DNA of 21,580 nt from an uncultured Clostridia bacterium. GTDB lineage: Bacteria > Bacillota > Clostridia > TANB77 > CAG-508. The stretch is from contig CANQFW010000018.1 of assembly GCA_947599995.1 (NCBI GenBank), positions 1 through 21,580 of the forward strand, written 5' to 3'. The position numbers and the translations under genes were made by a program. A model generated the notes under the pieces. That model saw only the letters and a list, made by a program, of their open reading frames with translations, ran no database searches and was not told where the DNA came from. Positions 1 to 7,417 of the stretch are shown here, piece by piece; position 1 is the first letter of the stretch; each line of letters begins with the position of its first letter.

Positions 1-28
1 TTCTTTCTTTAACTTCTCTTTCATACAT
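1..28 (-). CDS. possible 5' end of a leftward gene cut by the window edge
   Basis: On the minus strand an ATG at 28-26 follows a GGGGGAA purine run with plausible spacing and stays open to the window edge, reading MYEREVKER. A second ATG in another frame at 24-22 reads MKEKLKKE. Nine codons cannot identify a product. The tandem repeats just upstream make an insertion-sequence transposase, for example an IS21-type IstA, a reasonable guess but only a guess. Confidence 0.25.
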
Positions 29-72
29 TTTTCAATTCCCCCATAAAAAATATATTTATTTATATTTTAAAA

Positions 73-164
73 TTTTACTGCAAAAAAGTCAATAGTTTTA
101 CTGCAAAAAAGTCAATAGTTTTACTGCAAAAAAGTCAAATATTTTATTGCAAATTAGTCAAAAA
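73..164. repeat. four tandem 23-bp repeats, possible IS21-type terminus
   Basis: Units lie at 73-95, 96-118, 119-141 and 142-164. The first two are identical, the third differs only in its last bases, and the fourth is diverged in the middle. The core is ACTGCAAAAAAGTCAA. On the minus strand each unit carries a TTGACT hexamer. There are no spacers, so this is not CRISPR. IS21-family elements carry several short direct repeats inside each end as transposase binding sites, and the copies sit between a possible leftward ORF start and the chromosome, which fits that layout. The outer end would then be near 160. Iterons or repeated operators are alternatives. Confidence 0.8.
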
Positions 165-295
165 ATATCCTATTACGAATTTTTTTGGATTTCCAACTTT
201 TTTCTTAATAGAATATTTTATTTATGTATTTTCATAATTCTTCAAAGCATTGATAATACTATGTTTAATAAGGGCGATTACTTTCAAATATTTTT

Positions 296-403
296 TTGAC
301 AGCTTCAGAAGTTTGTGTTACTTTAAAAGACGGTTACAATGGTGACTTATCTTCTAAAGATGCAGGAAGAATAGGTGGTAGTTTTATACTTAAAAATACA
401 TAA
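296..403 (+). pseudogene. remnant of an alpha/beta-type small acid-soluble spore protein (SASP)
   Basis: One plus-strand frame ending at the TAA at 401-403 reads VTLKDGYNGDLSSKDAGRIG followed by GSFILKNT. Alpha/beta SASPs, which coat and protect spore DNA, carry a conserved segment of the form YNGDLxSxxxGxxGGxMVKxM near the C-terminus, and this matches it closely. The frame is open only back to the TAA at 269-271, has no ATG, and lacks the N-terminal half. The end is also degraded after IGG. A TTG at 296-298 could give a 35-residue peptide, but no ribosome binding site precedes it. I read it as a decayed copy. It suggests that the lineage has or had sporulation genes. Confidence 0.6.
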
Positions 404-428
404 AGGCAGGAGATGTGCTCCTGCCTTT
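402..428. terminator. intrinsic terminator after the ABC transporter gene
   Basis: An 11-bp perfect stem (AAAGGCAGGAG with CTCCTGCCTTT) closes a 5-nt loop. On the minus strand the stem is followed by a short T-rich stretch (ATGTATTTTT). It starts 15 bases after the stop of the leftward ABC transporter gene. The plus-strand side also ends in TTTT, so it may act in both directions and would also end transcripts through the spore-protein remnant. Confidence 0.8.
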
Positions 429-442
429 TATAAATTCTTATA

Positions 443-3025
443 TTACTCGCTTCGTAAAGCTTCTACTGGATCTTTTTTTGCAGCTATTTTAGCTGGAATC
501 AATCCTGCAACAACAGTGAGGATAACACTAATTGCAACTAAAATAATACCACCTTCTAAAGGAAGGGCTGCTACTCCAGATATTCCTGTAATGGCTTTAA
601 TAATAGCATTTATCGGAATATTTAATAACAGTGTAACTCCTGTGCCTAAAAGTCCAGATGCAATTCCAATTATAAATGTTTCTGCATTAAATACTCTTGA
701 AATATCTTTTTTGGAAGCACCTATTGCTCTTAAAATTCCAATTTCTTTTATTCTTTCTAACACTGAAATGTAAGTTATTATTCCAATCATGATTGAAGAT
801 ACAATAAGCGATATTGCAACAAATGCAATTAATACGTCACTTATAACATTTACTATTTTAGATACTGATTTCATCATTGTTCCGACTATATCAGAATAAG
901 TAATTGTTTCTTCATCTTTTCCTTCATTTTGTTTTTTATTATTATAATCAGTTATTGCATTAGATATATTATCTTTGGATTCAAATGCTTTTGGATATAT
1001 ATTTATTGAGGAAGGAGATTCTAGATCAACAACTCCAAGTGTCTTTAGATTTCCTTTATAGGTTGCATCTGCATTTTCTGCATATGCAGTCATTATTTTG
1101 GCAAGTTCCTCGCTACTTAAAGATGCATAATATGCTTGTTCTTCTGGGCTTAAACTGTTTATATCAAAGTTTGCATTTTGGTTTTCAAATTTTCTTCCTG
1201 TAAATATATTTACATCTTCGTTTTCTTTTTGTTCTTTTACTATTTCTGTATTATTTATCTTATTTATTACATATTCTTGCAGTGCTGGCATATATCCAAT
1301 TATTCCTGATGAATTACTTTCCATGCTATTTTCTGAACTAGATTGTATTATTCCTACAACATTTATATCTTCAGCTTTTTCTATTAAATCTTTCATATAT
1401 TGGTTATCATTTGATTTATCTATCCAAATTCCATTTTCTTTTTTGTAATAATCTGTATTTAATATAAGCTTAAATTTAAGATTTAGAAGTTCATCGTAGG
1501 TATAACTTTTTGTATCTTTTTCAGAAATTTGTTCCCCATTTTGTATTTTCTCATAGTCTTCTTTTAATTCATTTTGGTCTAATATTCCTAAAGAATATAA
1601 GGTATAATCACTTATATATCCATCTTTGTCTATCATTAGAACTACTTCATTATAATTTTCAGCCCATCTTCCAGCTAGTAGCTTATTTTGTGATTCTAAA
1701 AGAGATTTGTTATTTATAAGCATTTTAAATACGTCTGTTGAGGAGAAGCTTTGTTCAAATGAACTTTGATTTTGGTTATTTGTAAAACCATATTTGCTCA
1801 TTACTTGACTTGGATTAACCTGAACAATACCTTTAGATGTATCTGCATTATATAAATTTAAGGTCATATCATATAAATATTCTATAGCATTTGCGTTTTC
1901 ATTTATTGTTTTATCTTCATCTTGTAAATATCTTTTGAATTCTTTTAGGTTGTTAGATTTTACCTTGCTAGATAAAGTTGACACCATGTCTGACATAATA
2001 TTTCTAGAGTAGACTTTTCCTTCTTCTTTTTCTATGTCTTTATTTTCTCCAGAAATTCCCATCATTGTTTCCATCATGCTTGAAATGTCAATTGATTCTG
2101 CTTGTATTGTAATTGGGTATGATGTTAGGGTTTCTTCTTCTACTTTATTTATATAATTTTGAATTCCATTTGATAGTGAAAGTATAAGTGCAATTCCTAT
2201 AATTCCTATGCTTCCAGCAAAAGATGTTAAAAATGTTCTTGCTTTTTTTGTCATTAAATTATTTAAGCTTAATGATAGGGCAGTAAAGAATTTCATAGAA
2301 GTCTTTCCAGATTTAGCTTCATTTTTCTCTTTTTTAGAATCCTCTTTTGTAAAAGGTAATGTATCATCTGTTATTTTTCCATCTAATATTTTAATTACTC
2401 TTGATGAATATTTTTCTGCTAATTCTGGGTTGTGTGTTACCATTATTATTAATTTATTTTTAGATATGTTTTTTAGTATTTCCATTATTTGAATACTGGT
2501 TTTGGTATCTAATGCGCCAGTCGGTTCATCTGCTAAAATTATATCTGGGTCATTAACCAATGCTCTTGCAATAGCAACCCTTTGCATTTGCCCACCAGAC
2601 ATTTGGTTTGGCTTTTTATGTATTTGGTCTTTTAATCCTACATCTTCCAAGGCTTTTATTGCCTTCTTCCTTCTTGTTTTTTTATCTACGCCAGATAAAG
2701 TTAAAGCTAACTCAACATTTGCTAAAACTGTTTGGTGAGGAATTAAATTATAATTTTGGAATACAAAGCCCACAGAATAATTTCTATAAGCATCCCAATC
2801 TTTATCTTTAAATTTTTTTGTTGATTTTCCATTTATAATTAAATCACCTGATGTGTATCTATCTAACCCTCCTATTATATTTAAAAGAGTGGTTTTTCCA
2901 CATCCACTTTGTCCTAGAATTGATACAAATTCTGATTTTCTAAATTCTAGGTTAATTCCTTTTAAAGCTTGAACTTCGTTCTCACCTGATAAATAGTTCT
3001 TTTTTATATCTACTAATTTTAACAT
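443..3025 (-). CDS. MacB-type ABC transporter, ATPase fused to FtsX-like permease
   Basis: An 860-residue fusion protein. The N-terminal LolD/MacB-type ATPase shows Walker A GQSGCGKT (38-45), the signature MSGGQMQRVAIARAL (142-156), Walker B ending ILADEP (163-168) and the switch histidine in MVTHNPE. A linker of about 35 residues leads to a first membrane helix near 265-290. A large extracytoplasmic domain follows to about 735, then three C-terminal helices of the FtsX/MacB permease type. This class couples ATP hydrolysis to mechanical work across the membrane, often exporting peptides or lipoproteins or giving antibiotic or bacteriocin resistance. The substrate cannot be read from sequence. 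The ATG follows AAGGAAG at good spacing. It lies 57 bp after recO and is probably the last gene of that transcript. Confidence 0.93.
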   Translation of the reverse strand: MLKLVDIKKNYLSGENEVQALKGINLEFRKSEFVSILGQSGCGKTTLLNIIGGLDRYTSGDLIINGKSTKKFKDKDWDAYRNYSVGFVFQNYNLIPHQTVLANVELALTLSGVDKKTRRKKAIKALEDVGLKDQIHKKPNQMSGGQMQRVAIARALVNDPDIILADEPTGALDTKTSIQIMEILKNISKNKLIIMVTHNPELAEKYSSRVIKILDGKITDDTLPFTKEDSKKEKNEAKSGKTSMKFFTALSLSLNNLMTKKARTFLTSFAGSIGIIGIALILSLSNGIQNYINKVEEETLTSYPITIQAESIDISSMMETMMGISGENKDIEKEEGKVYSRNIMSDMVSTLSSKVKSNNLKEFKRYLQDEDKTINENANAIEYLYDMTLNLYNADTSKGIVQVNPSQVMSKYGFTNNQNQSSFEQSFSSTDVFKMLINNKSLLESQNKLLAGRWAENYNEVVLMIDKDGYISDYTLYSLGILDQNELKEDYEKIQNGEQISEKDTKSYTYDELLNLKFKLILNTDYYKKENGIWIDKSNDNQYMKDLIEKAEDINVVGIIQSSSENSMESNSSGIIGYMPALQEYVINKINNTEIVKEQKENEDVNIFTGRKFENQNANFDINSLSPEEQAYYASLSSEELAKIMTAYAENADATYKGNLKTLGVVDLESPSSINIYPKAFESKDNISNAITDYNNKKQNEGKDEETITYSDIVGTMMKSVSKIVNVISDVLIAFVAISLIVSSIMIGIITYISVLERIKEIGILRAIGASKKDISRVFNAETFIIGIASGLLGTGVTLLLNIPINAIIKAITGISGVAALPLEGGIILVAISVILTVVAGLIPAKIAAKKDPVEALRSE

Positions 3026-3082
3026 TAATTTCTTCCTTTCTAGAGTAAATTGGTAATTTTGGAACGTTTATTAATTTACCAA

Positions 3083-3796
3083 TTACTTATATTCCTTCTC
3101 CAATTTTTCGTTAAAATAAATTTTACAAATAATCTCTAGTTCCTTTTGACTTTGATTTCCTAGGTTAAATGAAAATAATTTTTTAGGAGGAGCTGTTATG
3201 ATATACTTTATTGCAATAAATGTACTTAAACTAATTTTAATTGCTCCTTTATCAACCTTAGCACAAGATTCGCATTTTAATCCATTGTCTTTTATGCTAA
3301 AATAGAATAAATTCTCTTTACTTTGGCAGTTTACGCAACATTCTATTCTTGGTTTAAACCCTAAATAACATAGTAACTTTAACTTAAATATGCTTATAAT
3401 AAAGTTTGGATTTTTTTCTGTTTCAGATATCATGTACAGTGTATTTAAATATAATTGTAGTATTTTATAGCAATTTTCATTTTCGTCTGTTACATCTTGT
3501 ATTATTTTTGTTATGTTTACTGCATTTTCTAATTTATCCAAATCAATTCTTATATTATAAAACATCTCTATCATTTCACATGAATTTATTGAGTAGTGTT
3601 CAGAACCTTTATACATTATGTACTCTCCAAAACATAAAAATTGCGTGCCAGCAAGTAGGCTACTTTTGGGACGCCTTGCACCTTTTGCCACGCACGAAAT
3701 TTTTCCTAGTCCTGGTGTTAACATTGTAAGCATTTTATCAAAATCACCCATATTACTTTCAGATATTATTATTCCATTTGTTTTTACTATTCCCAT
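3083..3796 (-). CDS. recO: DNA repair protein RecO
   Basis: RecO anneals single strands and, with RecF and RecR, loads RecA on SSB-coated DNA for gap repair. The 237 residues fit the family. The N-terminal OB-fold region has the usual opening in which a short strand (VKTNGIIIS) leads to GDFDKMLTMLTPGLGKISCVAKGARR. A four-cysteine zinc-binding site lies at C154, C157, C175 and C178, in the helical C-terminal half typical of Gram-positive RecO. The ATG overlaps the end of yqzL by ten bases, and the AAAGGTGG ahead of it lies inside yqzL, so the two are probably translationally coupled. The order era-yqzL-recO is the usual Firmicute one. Confidence 0.95.
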   Translation of the reverse strand: MGIVKTNGIIISESNMGDFDKMLTMLTPGLGKISCVAKGARRPKSSLLAGTQFLCFGEYIMYKGSEHYSINSCEMIEMFYNIRIDLDKLENAVNITKIIQDVTDENENCYKILQLYLNTLYMISETEKNPNFIISIFKLKLLCYLGFKPRIECCVNCQSKENLFYFSIKDNGLKCESCAKVDKGAIKISLSTFIAIKYIITAPPKKLFSFNLGNQSQKELEIICKIYFNEKLEKEYK

Positions 3797-3924
3797 TTGT
3801 TTCCACCTTTTGCCCGTAATAAATTGTTTTGATTATTTTGTAATTGTTCTATTTGTTTTAATTCTAAAAATGTATCGATATTTCCTGTTTTTTTAAATGC
3901 ATTCCACGCTAAATCCTTTATCAT
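3787..3924 (-). CDS. yqzL: YqzL-family small protein
   Basis: A 45-residue gene, easily missed because of its size. It begins MIKDLAWNAFKKTGNIDTFL, which matches the YqzL family pattern of an aromatic-containing helix followed by TGNIDxYL or TGNIDTFL, then a variable Lys/Gln/Asn-rich tail. YqzL proteins are encoded between era and recO in many Firmicutes, exactly as here; their function is unknown. A GAAGGAAG ribosome binding site lies upstream at good spacing. The stop codon TAG at 3789-3787 lies inside the recO start region, with a ten-base overlap. Era ends 45 bp upstream. Assignment rests on both the motif and the position. Confidence 0.88.
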   Translation of the reverse strand: MIKDLAWNAFKKTGNIDTFLELKQIEQLQNNQNNLLRAKGGNKWE

Positions 3925-3969
3925 AAGCTCACTTCCTTCTTCTGTTATTTTTCACAATTTTATTATAAT

Positions 3970-4863
3970 TTATTCATTTGTGAAAAATTTTGTGTCATTC
4001 ATCCAGTTTTCTTTTATTTTTACCCATGTTTTTAAGTTTACTTTTGTTCCAAAATTTTTTTCCATGTCTTTTCTTGCCATTGTTCCAATTTTTTTGAGCA
4101 TGCTTCCATTTTTTCCTATAATGATTCCTTTATGAGCATTTCTTAAACAATATATGGTAGCTTCTATTACATATATTTTTTCATTATTTCTTGTCTTTTT
4201 TAATGTCATTTTTTCTACTTTTACAAATATACCATGTGGCACTTCATCTTGAAGCAATATTAAAGCTTTTTCCCTTATAGTTTCTTCAGCAAGCTGTCTT
4301 AGTGTTTGATCTGTGTATTCTTCAATGTCGTAATATGGTACTCCTTCTTTTAAATTTTTTTCAATTTCATCTAATACAACATCTTTATATTTTGGTTTTA
4401 TAGCTGAAATTGGAATGATTGCTTGGAAGTCATATTCATCTTTGTATATATTTATTAGTTTTGCTAATTCTTCTTTTTTTATTAAGTCTACTTTATTAAT
4501 AATTAGTATTGTTTTCTTTTTATTTTCCTTTATTTTATCTAAAATTTTTCTATCTCCACGACCTACTTCCTTACTGTCTGCTTCAATTAAAAATAGAACG
4601 ATGTCTGAGTCTTCTATTGCTCCCCACGAAAGCTCTATCATATTCTCATTTAATTTTGTTTTAGGCTTATGAATTCCCGGTGTGTCTACAAAAACAATTT
4701 GACAATTTGGCCTATTTACAATTCCTCTTACTTGTGTCCTTGTGGTCTGTACTTTATTTGCAATTGCAGCAACCTTTTCTCCTACTAATAAATTTATAAG
4801 TGTAGACTTTCCTACATTTGTCCTTCCTATTATCGATACAAATCCTGACTTAAATTTCTCCAT
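3970..4863 (-). CDS. era: GTPase Era
   Basis: Era is an essential GTPase that binds the 3' end of 16S rRNA and checks 30S assembly. Visible parts are the G1 P-loop GRTNVGKS (13-20), the switch region with TTRTQVRGIV, G3 DTPG (60-63) followed by IHKPK, G4 NKVD (123-126), and a C-terminal KH domain with GKNG (250-253). The length of 297 is normal. The ATG is preceded directly by an in-frame TAA, so this start is the only one that keeps the conserved opening FKSGFVSIIGR. There is no Shine-Dalgarno at normal distance; the strong one is 42 nt upstream, across a possible hairpin. Confidence 0.96.
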   Translation of the reverse strand: MEKFKSGFVSIIGRTNVGKSTLINLLVGEKVAAIANKVQTTRTQVRGIVNRPNCQIVFVDTPGIHKPKTKLNENMIELSWGAIEDSDIVLFLIEADSKEVGRGDRKILDKIKENKKKTILIINKVDLIKKEELAKLINIYKDEYDFQAIIPISAIKPKYKDVVLDEIEKNLKEGVPYYDIEEYTDQTLRQLAEETIREKALILLQDEVPHGIFVKVEKMTLKKTRNNEKIYVIEATIYCLRNAHKGIIIGKNGSMLKKIGTMARKDMEKNFGTKVNLKTWVKIKENWMNDTKFFTNE

Positions 4864-4912
4864 TTATCCAAAGTAGATGTTAGCTCCTAAAAACTTACAT
4901 CAACTCCTCCTT
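4864..4912 (-). promoter_or_regulatory. era leader: Shine-Dalgarno and hairpin ahead of the start
   Basis: Read on the minus strand, AAGGAGG (4912-4906) is followed at once by a hairpin (4905-4872), then 8 nt and the era ATG. The hairpin arms are AGTTGATGT and ACATCTACT, eight pairs with one T-T mismatch and a 16-nt loop. If folded, it would bring the Shine-Dalgarno to about 8 nt from the start. Unfolded, the same Shine-Dalgarno faces an ATG-TAA start-stop pair at 4900-4895, which lies in the hairpin arm. The loop holds a second AGGAG. Function is inferred only. Confidence 0.45.
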
Positions 4913-4995
4913 CTCTTTCTATTTTTTTATTTTAAATTCAGAATTAAATAAACTTATTCTAAAAATAATCAAATTATCAATAAATATATTATTTT

Positions 4996-5727
4996 TTAGC
5001 GTATAATTCTTATTATATCGTTATACGTTACATATAACGATAGTACTATTAATATTGAAAATCCTAATAACTGTATTTGAACTTCTAATTCTTCTTTTAA
5101 CGGCTTTTTTCTTATCCATTCAATTATTAATAGTAATATTTTTCCTCCATCAAGTGCTGGTATTGGAAGTAAATTTGTAATACCTAGCGATACAGAAACA
5201 ATAGCTAGAATGTATATATATTGGGCAAAACCTGTTGTACTACTTACTACCTGCGATATTCCTATTGGTCCTGTTAAATCTTTTGTTCCAATTTGCCCCG
5301 TAAATAGCATCTTTAAACTTTGTAATGTTGAATGTAAAAAATCACCTGTTGCAGTAATTCCTGTTGCTATGTTGCCATAAATAGCAGATATTAATATTGC
5401 AAATACTATTGTTCCAAATAATATGTTTACTATTGCCCCTGCTGCTACTATTGCAATTCTCTTTTGAATACTTGCATTATTAAAAGCGTTTTTGTCTTCA
5501 GAGCTTTCTATCTCACCTTCCATACTTACAAAACCACCAAGTGGTATTAATCTTAGTGCATATTTTGTCTCTTTCGCTTGCTTTTTCCATATGGTTGGTC
5601 CAAATCCTATTGCGAATTCATTTACTTTTACTTTACACAGTTTTGCAACTAAAAAATGTCCGCCTTCGTGTATAAATATTAGAAATCCTAATAAAAATAT
5701 TATTTTCAAAGCATTAATAAAAAACAA
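4996..5727 (-). CDS. rseP: RseP/RasP-type site-2 protease, short form without PDZ domain
   Basis: A membrane zinc metalloprotease of peptidase family M50 that cuts transmembrane substrates such as anti-sigma factors and signal-peptide remnants. The HExxH motif is HEGGH (20-24) in the first membrane helix. The third ligand is in NLLPIPALDGG (185-195), D193, in a C-terminal helix. LTGPIGISQ (151-159) is the usual segment before it. At 243 residues it is much shorter than common RseP/RasP proteins. The helix around 95-118 runs almost straight into TLQSLKMLFTG, where a PDZ domain normally sits. The start is TTG, seven bases after AGGAGG. cdsA ends 79 bp upstream. Confidence 0.88.
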   Translation of the reverse strand: MFFINALKIIFLLGFLIFIHEGGHFLVAKLCKVKVNEFAIGFGPTIWKKQAKETKYALRLIPLGGFVSMEGEIESSEDKNAFNNASIQKRIAIVAAGAIVNILFGTIVFAILISAIYGNIATGITATGDFLHSTLQSLKMLFTGQIGTKDLTGPIGISQVVSSTTGFAQYIYILAIVSVSLGITNLLPIPALDGGKILLLIIEWIRKKPLKEELEVQIQLLGFSILIVLSLYVTYNDIIRIIR

Positions 5728-5806
5728 ACTTTTTCCTCCTATTATCTTAAAAATAATATACTTTTTAATATAGTTTTATTTTATTTCTTAACTACCATTT
5801 TTCGCT

Positions 5807-6610
5807 CTAAATCATTGTAAACAACATGTATGCAAATGGTGCTAAGAAAATTAAACTATCAATTCTATCTAGCATTCCACCATGCCCAGGCAATATATTT
5901 CCATAATCTTTAACATCTGCAAACCTTTTTATACAAGATGCAACAAAGTCACCTATTTGGCTTAAAATACTTAAAATTGCTGAACTTATTCCTATAAATA
6001 ACATTGAGTACTCTATTTGGAAAAACTTGCTAATAACCCATGTATATATAATCGACATTATTACAGCACCAATAACTCCAGCAATTGCTCCTTCTATCGA
6101 TTTTTTTGGACTTATTTTACTAAATTTATGTTTACCAAAATTTCTTCCAATTAAATATGCACATATGTCTGTTGACCATGCTATAACTAATGTATATCCA
6201 ATTAATATTTTGCCATTTTGTAGTCCTCTTATTAGTGCTAAAAATAGTATAAATATTACAATATAAATTATTCCAAGCATTGTATAAGCTACATCTTTAA
6301 ATGTAGTTTTCATTTCTGTAATTATTACTTTAGAAAATAGTAATAATATTAAAAAAGGTAACCCATACATAACTATTTTCATTATTAAGTCTTCTGTTAC
6401 AAATGACGCTATTACAATAACCACTGTTGATGCATAAGCTATCCATTCTAGTGGATGAGAAACTTTCTTTATTACTGATAAATATTCATGCATGCAAATT
6501 ATTGCTACTATCATTAATAAGATATCTACTACATATGTATTACCAAGTGCTAAAACAAGTACAACAACAGGTAAACCACATAACGCTGTTAGTATTCTTT
6601 TAAAATCCAT
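5807..6610 (-). CDS. cdsA: phosphatidate cytidylyltransferase (CDP-diacylglycerol synthase)
   Basis: It makes CDP-diacylglycerol from CTP and phosphatidic acid in the membrane, the branch point for phosphatidylglycerol and cardiolipin. At 267 residues with about eight hydrophobic helices it fits the family. The full CdsA signature is present from S225 to D251: S-x2-KR, then KD (K234, D235), then PGHGGMLDRID. The start MDFKRILTALCGLP is the normal CdsA opening. The ATG has no Shine-Dalgarno close by. GAGGAGG lies 33 nt upstream, beyond a hairpin. It follows uppS with a 78-bp gap. Confidence 0.95.
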   Translation of the reverse strand: MDFKRILTALCGLPVVVLVLALGNTYVVDILLMIVAIICMHEYLSVIKKVSHPLEWIAYASTVVIVIASFVTEDLIMKIVMYGLPFLILLLFSKVIITEMKTTFKDVAYTMLGIIYIVIFILFLALIRGLQNGKILIGYTLVIAWSTDICAYLIGRNFGKHKFSKISPKKSIEGAIAGVIGAVIMSIIYTWVISKFFQIEYSMLFIGISSAILSILSQIGDFVASCIKRFADVKDYGNILPGHGGMLDRIDSLIFLAPFAYMLFTMI

Positions 6611-6650
6611 ATTTTTTATGTTTCTAAAGCTATTTAGAAACTTCCTCCTC
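6611..6650 (-). promoter_or_regulatory. cdsA leader: Shine-Dalgarno and perfect hairpin ahead of the start
   Basis: On the minus strand GAGGAGGAAG (6650-6641) runs into a perfect hairpin: GTTTCTAAA, loop TAGC, TTTAGAAAC (6641-6620). Then come nine A/T bases and the cdsA ATG at 6610. The linear distance from AGGAGG to the ATG is 33 nt. Without the hairpin it is 11 nt. No closer Shine-Dalgarno and no start codon at normal spacing from this one is visible, so the hairpin may bridge the gap. Confidence 0.5.
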
Positions 6651-6688
6651 TTCTTATTTTTCTATATGTTCTCTATATTTATACCTTA

Positions 6689-7402
6689 TTAGTTTGCTCC
6701 GAATTTTCTTGTTCTTTTTTGATACTCTAATATTGCATTATCTAAATCATTTTCTGAAAAATCTGGCCAATTTTTTTCTACAAACAAAAACTCTGAATAT
6801 ACAAGTTGCCATGGTAGAAAGTTGCTTAGTCTCATTTCTCCACTTGTACGTATTAGTAAATCTGGATCTGGCATTCCTTTTGTATATAAACTATTTGATA
6901 TTAATTCTTCACTAATATCTTCAATATTTAGTTCTCCTTGTTTTACACTGTTTGAAATTTCTTTTACAGCTTTTAAAATTTCTGCTCTTCCACCATAATT
7001 TAAGGCTATATTAAATGTTACTCCTGTATTATTTTTTGTTCTTTTTATGCAATCTGCTATTCCCTTTTGCATTTTAGGTTTAAAAGCTGATGTATCTCCT
7101 AGGAATTGAACTTTAATATTTTCTGAATCTGCTCTTTTAGAATAGTCTTCTATGTAGTTTTGAAGTAAAAGCATTAAACTATTTACTTCATCTTGTGTTC
7201 TTTTCCAATTTTCAGTTGAAAAAGCATATACAGTTATGTATTTAATTCCTATTTTATTGCAATATCTTACTATTTTTTCTAGAGTTTTAGCTCCTTCTTT
7301 ATGCCCTAATGCTACTGGCATTCCTTTAGCTCTTGCCCATCTTCTATTTCCGTCCATTATTATTGCTATATGCTTTGGTAAGTTTTCTTTGTTATAATCC
7401 AT
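6689..7402 (-). CDS. uppS: undecaprenyl diphosphate synthase (cis-prenyltransferase)
   Basis: It adds eight isopentenyl units in cis to farnesyl diphosphate, giving the C55 lipid carrier for peptidoglycan and other surface polymers. Conserved blocks are HIAIIMDGNRRWA (11-23) with the catalytic Asp at 17, GHKEGAKT (33-40), YAFSTENWKR (59-68), the NYGGRAEI block (135-142) and RTSGEMRLSNFLPWQ (185-199). The length of 237 is typical. The ATG follows AAGGAAG with six bases between. It is 15 bp downstream of ispA, which makes its allylic substrate. Confidence 0.97.
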   Translation of the reverse strand: MDYNKENLPKHIAIIMDGNRRWARAKGMPVALGHKEGAKTLEKIVRYCNKIGIKYITVYAFSTENWKRTQDEVNSLMLLLQNYIEDYSKRADSENIKVQFLGDTSAFKPKMQKGIADCIKRTKNNTGVTFNIALNYGGRAEILKAVKEISNSVKQGELNIEDISEELISNSLYTKGMPDPDLLIRTSGEMRLSNFLPWQLVYSEFLFVEKNWPDFSENDLDNAILEYQKRTRKFGAN

Positions 7403-7417
7403 TTAAATCTTCCTTTT

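Noticed and set aside
73..164. The four 23-bp repeats as a CRISPR array
   Set aside because: The units are directly adjacent with no spacers and no cas genes are nearby.
3048..3084. 9-bp inverted repeat at the end of recO (AATTGGTAA with TTACCAATT) as a terminator
   Set aside because: No T-run follows on the minus strand; it may at most slow or trim the transcript before the ABC gene.
4913..4995. A promoter ahead of era (TTGATA or TTGATT with TAAGTT or TTTAAT)
   Set aside because: Several weak combinations fit equally well in this AT-only stretch, so none can be supported.
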